Assembly: GCA_020091685.1 (NCBI GenBank)
Contig: CM034601.1
Coordinates: 4,960,920 to 5,024,919, forward strand
Length of the DNA stretch: 64,000 bases
DNA from: Lutjanus erythropterus
Lineage: Eukaryota; Chordata; Actinopteri; Lutjaniformes; Lutjanidae
Direction: 5' to 3'
The position numbers and the translations under genes were made by a program. The first letter of the stretch is position 1. Each line of letters starts with the position of its first letter. Under the pieces are notes generated by a model. It had not been told where the DNA came from. It did no database searches and saw nothing but the letters and a program-made list of their open reading frames with translations. This document shows, one piece after another, positions 61,570 through 64,000 of the stretch.

Positions 61570-64000
61570 GTGAGTGCAGTTATTTTTGACACGTTTGACA
61601 TTTGCTCGAGGATTTTGTCTCGATTATCTCACTGTGCCATGAGTGCATACATCCGTGACACGAGTGGCCCCAGTGCGAGTCCAAACCCTGAAACTTGCAA
61701 ACCTCGTTATTCGCTGAGGGATTTACTGAGTGTACTTTGTCAGCACTGCCCTGCTTCCACATTCATACACACATCTTGTATTAGTCCTGGGTGCAGCCCG
61801 GGACAGTCAACGAGAGGGCTGCAGATTGTGGCTAATTGATTGGTGGATTGATTGAATTCATTACTTGTGGTCTAATAATAATAATAACAAATAAGTATCA
61901 TTGTGTTTCTTTTACCTTCGATCATGGGTTCTCAAAATTTTTGATGACTGAGTGCCAATTTAAGGACTCAGTAAATCATTGAGGGCCACACAGAAAAACC
62001 TTGCACCGATGACTCTCATATGTTGCCACTAGTTACCATGCAACCAGTAGCTCTTAAAGTCATCATTTCTAACCTTTGACACAGCAGACAAGTATTTTAT
62101 TAAACATAAGCATTGAAATGAACCTTGGACAACTGAAATTTAGTTCATGTATTTCATGTCTGATTCAGGGGTCGTACAGAATATTTCTGAGGTCTGTGAT
62201 CCGCACTTTGAGACTCTATGTCCTAGAATAAGACCTTCATCATCTGCACAGACAGCAGGTCCTCTTCTCCTCTTCTTAGTTCTGCCTAAACGGTGCCTCA
62301 GTGTAAGCGCCAACATTTAAGAACTGCTTTTTTCATTGCAGCTGCAAATTTGAACTGGTCCCACCTCCTGGGCACCGCTGAGAGGTGCGCTGTTTTAAGT
62401 GGCAGCCCCGTCGCTCTGACGTCTCTCCATCATTGCATGTCTGTAGGTCCTGGACACTGCGCATGTGTGTGTATTTCATACATATGTGTGTATGCAACCA
62501 CCAACTACCAGTTGTTTTGGATGCAGTACCATATTGGCACGTAGTTTCAGTACCTAACCCTAATGATAAATTAGTCATTTTGGGGTTTTTGACTGTTGGT
62601 CGAATTGCTGATTTGTTTTGTGACATTTTATAGACTACAGAATGAATCAGCTACTTGGAACATTATTGACAGGAATTTCTAATAAAATAATAACTAGTTG
62701 TTCCCTAGTAGCTTGTTTCAATTACATGCATAGTTACTCCTTGGAAAGGCTATACAGTATGGGGGCATATACTGTATAACATCAGATCCCCAGGTAATAC
62801 TACTGCAGTGCAAACAGGACTGATAGCTTTCGACCACAGTGTCCTTCCTCAACACGCAGCAGCACAGATAGGTAACCTTTAAGTAATGGAAGCCCGAAAT
62901 AAATAAAGTACACCCAGAGACACACTTTGCTATTTGCAAGGCCAAATCACTCTGCATGCGATGCCAGACACTCTATTTGTGAGCCTTGAGGGATTAGTCA
63001 GACAGCATTTCCCTATGTTTGGATGCCAAAGACTATTTGGGTGTCCTGGGAAATACAGTAGGTATCATCAGGCAGGGCGGCTGTGGTGCAGGAAGATAAG
63101 AGACTAAAGAAGAAGAAATGAGCTGCAGAACAATCAGAATCAATCCTCATTTCGTGAATTAGTCTGCTCTTCTTGCCCAATGAAATGACCTTCATCAGTG
63201 CAAATCCAATTTGAGTCGCAAAGATTTTCATTTTCATTCTGATTGACATTACCGCGGCGGAGAATGAGGCACGGTGGGACGGCAAAATCCATCTTGGAGG
63301 TATATGTGTGTGTGTGTGTGGGAGTATGATTTTATCCCCGTTCCCATGCCTCTGTCACTGTCTCTTTTGTCAATGCCATCACCTCTCTTTTTTTCTCTCC
63401 TTCTGTCTCTCTCTCTCTCTCATCCCTCCTTTGGGCTTCGATGTCTCATTTAGCGATGAGCTCAGGCCTTGACTCTCTCTTTCCTCAAGGTCAATAGACT
63501 GAAATGGAGAATATCAACTTGAGCATTTCTAATTAAATCTAAATTGTGAGTTGGAATATTCATGGACCATTGAGTTAAATCTCTCCCTTCCCCCTGTGGA
63601 CTGACACTTGCCAAAGAGCAGTGACTAAGGAAGGCCTGCAGGAATTTTGTCCAGCTGGAGAAACTGATAACCTGCTCCCGGCAAATGTTGTCAAAACACA
63701 AGCAGACGTACAATAACAACAACAACTCCGAGTCACATAGTCTAAAACTGGCAAAATTATTATTTAAATCAAGAAGACTAGAGAGTTGTAGGTGAAACCA
63801 TTATAATTTTTTAATATTAGATCCTTCTGTATGAGTTCTACATAAGACCCTTGGAATATAACCCTGTGGGTGTGTCCTAGATGAAACCCTTGGTTGTTAG
63901 TGCTCTTAAAAAGTAAAGGGAGAACCTTCTGAAAAGGTTCCAAGTCCTAACCTATATGGTTCTAGTTAGCATTTTATTTTAAGAGTGTACAGTACGCTAA
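61570..64000 (+). other. galnt10: Start of the galnt10 intron after exon e
   Basis: The sequence begins with a strong gtgagt donor, and no further exon is visible before the window ends. It holds a repeat-like tract at 61926-62230 (beginning with a ggttctcaaaattttt phrase seen in dispersed fish repeats), a scrap of the TAGGGCTGCAAC-type hAT family near 62570-62640, and a short TG run at 63305-63320. The rest looks unique. Confidence 0.85.
62566..62645 (-). mobile_element. Interior scrap of the TAGGGCTGCAAC hAT family
   Basis: The phrases attttggggtttttgactgt and tggtcgaattgctgatttgt, then tgtgacattttatagactac, resemble the reverse interior of the family (compare 42766-42800). The ends are missing. 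Confidence 0.4.

Noticed and set aside
61570-64000. Next galnt10 exon (SPVMAGGLFAVDRKWFW block)
   Set aside because: No such coding text is present before the window ends.
1-64000. Endogenous retrovirus, LTR element or Polinton
   Set aside because: No paired LTRs, primer-binding site, or gag/pol/env/capsid-like frames were recognised on either strand.

Overview
This is a stretch of vertebrate chromosome, almost certainly from a ray-finned fish and probably a spiny-rayed (percomorph) teleost. It is about 60% AT with scattered exons, GT-AG introns, many CA/TA/AGT microsatellites, and copies of short non-autonomous transposons that I recognise from percomorph genomes (ends of the TAGGGCTGCAAC type, a Tc1-like copy, a SINE-like repeat with a tRNA-type head). 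There are no operons, rRNA or tRNA genes, CRISPR arrays or virus-like elements that I can support.

The only gene I can support is one plus-strand glycosyltransferase gene, seen as five consecutive internal exons: 13101-13203, 15683-15821, 22596-22762, 59957-60142 and 61386-61569. The splice phases (1, 2, 1, 1, 2) join into one open frame of 259 codons plus two bases. The product is the luminal stem and the first half of the catalytic domain of polypeptide N-acetylgalactosaminyltransferase 10 (galnt10), a Golgi enzyme that adds GalNAc to Ser/Thr in mucin-type O-glycosylation. The exon for the cytoplasmic tail and membrane anchor lies before base 1. The exons for the rest of the catalytic domain and the ricin-type lectin domain lie beyond base 64000.

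Layout: 1-13100 is intron upstream of the first visible exon, with several diverged transposon pieces and a complete 818-bp hAT-type element. 13204-15682 and 15822-22595 are medium introns; the second holds a 482-bp hAT-type element and a short-loop G-quadruplex motif. 22763-59956 is a 37-kb intron with three more hAT-type elements that have 8-bp target duplications and inverted ends of the TAGGGCTGCAAC type or a worn version of it, a 793-bp element with ends of the GTACTCAAGTAC type, a 370-bp element with TAGGGTTGGGC ends, a decayed Tc1 transposase, a SINE-like repeat, a 190-bp TA tract, and several stretches that read like conserved regulatory DNA. 60143-61385 is a short intron mostly filled by a TTAA-flanked piggyBac-like element. 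61570-64000 is the start of the next intron.

No novel multi-gene system is visible. The observations most worth checking are a POU-octamer/SOX composite site in a candidate intronic enhancer, UG-rich splice acceptors on three exons, G4- and Z-forming sequence around the third exon, and a set of MITEs whose target-site duplications are readable by eye. Orthology and repeat-family statements rest on memory of sequences, not on a search.
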